Positions 62,722 to 64,000 of a stretch of DNA of 64,000 bases are shown piece by piece. Below the pieces are notes generated by a model that was not told where the DNA came from, did not search any database, and worked only from the letters and a program-made list of their open reading frames with translations. Numbering within the stretch: the first letter of the stretch is position 1; every line of letters starts with the position of its first letter. The DNA comes from JBLHKS01 sp047620505 (GTDB lineage Bacteria > Verrucomicrobiota > Verrucomicrobiia > Verrucomicrobiales > DEV007): contig JBLHKS010000010.1 of the NCBI GenBank assembly GCA_047620505.1, forward strand, positions 12,126 to 76,125, read 5' to 3'. A program made the translations under genes and the position numbers.

Positions 62722-62761
62722 CCTATGGGGTTTTCAACAACATTGTTGAAAACCCCATAGG
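62722..62761. repeat. Perfect 40-bp palindrome
   Basis: Two 19-bp arms starting CCTATGGGG and ending CCCCATAGG flank a CA centre. It lies immediately beyond the truncated end of the antirepressor fragment. It shares its centre style (A-A-C-A-T-T) with the stem-loop at 63375 and may be a founder or outlying member of the array that follows. The gap 62762-62906 holds no gene I can see. Confidence 0.9.
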
Positions 62762-62906
62762 TCTCTCCCTCGGCCCACTTCCGCAGCCGCTCCTTCGCAC
62801 AGAGCCTTGTACAGCTCCCGGAGGTCAATCGCGAACGGTCCGTCTTCTTCGGAGATTTCAGTTATATTTGATCATTTTTGAACCCACCCATCCGTCCGCA
62901 GTCTTT

Positions 62907-63467
62907 TGAATTTTTCAGCACGTTACGGAAAATTCATAAGAGGCCTTCAGCCTCCAAAAACTCGCTTCACCGTCTGGTGAAACGAGGTGTAATCCTCGCT
63001 TTTGACGCCTCACCGTTTTGCTTCATAAGATTATGACGCAAAGAAATGCAGTCCGTGGTCAGCCGCCCTTGGGGGGGGGGGCACCAGATGGTGAAAAACC
63101 TCGTAGTCGGCCCCTTTGAACCGGAAGCTCGATTCATCATCTGGTGGTACGAGATATAGTCCCGGGTGCGCCACCACGACATTGGTTTTAAAGTCTCCTT
63201 TTGCTCGTCCAGCCGTACGAGCAAAGAGCAGTCCGTCCCTTCAACGAACGTCTCCAAGTTTTTCTCTTGTTTGAGAAAAACCTCCTGGCCCCTGCGCAAA
63301 GGCCTCGATCTGTTTGCTTCTCAACGCTGAGAAGCAATGAAACGCAGTGCTTGCGGCTGGGCCCACCCTTTGGAGGTTTTTGATAACATTATCAAAAACC
63401 ACGTAACCTCGTCTTCGAGGCTTCGAGGAACTCTCTCGATGTTTGCTCCTCAAGATTGAGGAGCAAA
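62907..63467. repeat. Array of about ten stem-loops, centres 50-75 bp apart
   Basis: Inverted repeats lie at 62907-62936, 62961-62986, 63017-63042, 63082-63093, 63135-63146 (weak), 63200-63225, 63258-63281, 63314-63337, 63375-63400 and 63442-63467. Two types appear: TTTGC...GCAAA, and GTTTTT...AAAAAC. Stem sequences differ between copies but each copy pairs with itself. Parts of the spacers are similar, for example GCAGTCCGT after 63042 and after 63225. A run of 11 G lies at 63071-63081. No coding frame explains it. From 63468 to 63724 I see only a T9 run (63597-63605) and no gene. Confidence 0.85.
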
Positions 63468-63724
63468 ATGTAGCCTCGTTTTTTCATCATTGGCTCTCAA
63501 GAGTGGTAAGAGATTCGCCGACTGGTCGAAGATACGGACTTTATTGTTTTGCTCGCCAGTCTGTGCGGCACCCGAGATCAATCTGGAACCCCACCCTTTT
63601 TTTTTGCAGGGTTAGCGTCAATATATTGGCAAATTGGCAGGCAATAGACGAATATATCCATCTGATGCCGCAACGGCTCTGAATTCATCAAGATTCAACT
63701 CAACTACAAGCCTTCCTGCTGCTG

Positions 63725-63928
63725 ATGACGAGATCTCAAGAGACGGCCACTGAACAATCTGAAATTGAACCTGATTGGGAGGCTTTTGGCCCTACTATTC
63801 GCTTTTTGTCAGGGGCCCTGGGAATTCGTCCCGAACTTGGATTGCTGTACCTGACTTCAGTGGGTGGTGGTGTCAGCGGCAACGGTGTGGAAAACTTTCT
63901 GGATTTTTTGATGCCGAGTGGGGTCTAG
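63725..63928 (+). CDS. Short hypothetical protein or gene fragment
   Basis: A 67-residue frame from ATG 63725 begins with an acidic stretch and then I-R-P-E-L-G-L-L-Y-L-T-S-V-G-G-G-V-S. I recognise no family. The sequence could be the start of a larger mobile-element gene cut by a stop, but nothing downstream to 64000 supports this. The remaining 72 bases hold nothing I can assign. Confidence 0.4.
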   Translation: MTRSQETATEQSEIEPDWEAFGPTIRFLSGALGIRPELGLLYLTSVGGGVSGNGVENFLDFLMPSGV

Positions 63929-64000
63929 GAGGTCGGCAGCCCAACGCTGAGAAGACGGAATCTACAGGCTTCGAATCAGTCTCGAAAAGAGTCGGAATCA

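Noticed and set aside
63071..63081. Run of eleven G as a phase-variable switch
   Set aside because: No gene spans or follows it closely. It lies in the stem-loop array and could be a sequencing artefact.
62907..63467. CRISPR array
   Set aside because: The repeats are not identical and no cas genes are present; what is conserved is pairing, not sequence.
62907..63467. Integron attC cassette array
   Set aside because: No consistent core-site pair at the ends of units, no cassette genes between hairpins and no integron-type integrase.

Overview
The window reads as a moderately GC-rich chromosome segment of a Verrucomicrobiota (PVC-superphylum) bacterium, probably a free-living or marine polysaccharide degrader. 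The inference rests on gene families typical of that group: three secreted formylglycine sulfatases, two DUF1549/DUF1553 proteins with CxxCH motifs, two Tat-type DUF1501 proteins, a PVC-type propeller/HEAT/cytochrome c fusion, a planctomycete-type cytochrome-WD40 protein, GTP-type PEP carboxykinase and Mpl. No 16S or other phylogenetic marker is present, so the placement is not proven.

Layout. 1-1.1 kb: the end of a WD40 protein built from near-identical 126-bp units, then a 21-bp minisatellite. 1.2-22.6 kb: sulfatase, pckG, a double amidohydrolase, a vWA/sensor kinase/response regulator operon, a sulfatase/AlgX-like pair, an Aas-like fusion, a 1024-residue unknown protein and an SDR. 22.6-38 kb: a SolA-like oxidase, a decayed FMN-type glutamate synthase, DUF1549/1553, mpl, pabB with a DUF971 gene, hflX, a putative mercaptohistidine methyltransferase, an M3 peptidase, an FAD monooxygenase and two L,D-transpeptidases. 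38-49 kb: a cytochrome/propeller/sulfatase cluster, including a five-gene minus-strand unit (TolB-like propeller, PPC-like protein, DUF1549/1553, cytochrome-WD40, sulfatase). 49-52.4 kb: a sulfide/persulfide detoxification locus (TauE-type exporter, persulfide dioxygenase-rhodanese, frameshifted rhodanese-DUF2892, divergent ArsR regulator). 52.4-57.8 kb: SMI1/KNR4, an antitoxin with a broken PIN toxin, two DUF1501 genes, an M20 peptidase and an STN-like protein.

From about 57.9 kb to the end the character changes. There is a D-arm-less tRNA-Tyr-like sequence, a tyrosine recombinase, a tRNA-Met fragment, interrupted or truncated phage-type genes (excisionase-like, DUF5131, antirepressor), a possible rolling-circle or phage replication protein, and an array of about ten stem-loops with centres 50-75 bp apart. 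This is an integrated, partly decayed mobile island.

The most striking signal is not a gene. The perfect palindrome CCAGCAGCTGCTGG (core AGCAGCTGCT) recurs 34 times by my reading between 661 and 56560, about once per 1.7 kb. It lies in genes on both strands, in all three codon phases, and twice between genes. It is absent from the island. This is a highly iterated palindrome in the style of cyanobacterial HIP1, but with a different sequence. The second most unusual item is the stem-loop array at 62907-63467, where stem sequences change from copy to copy but pairing is kept.
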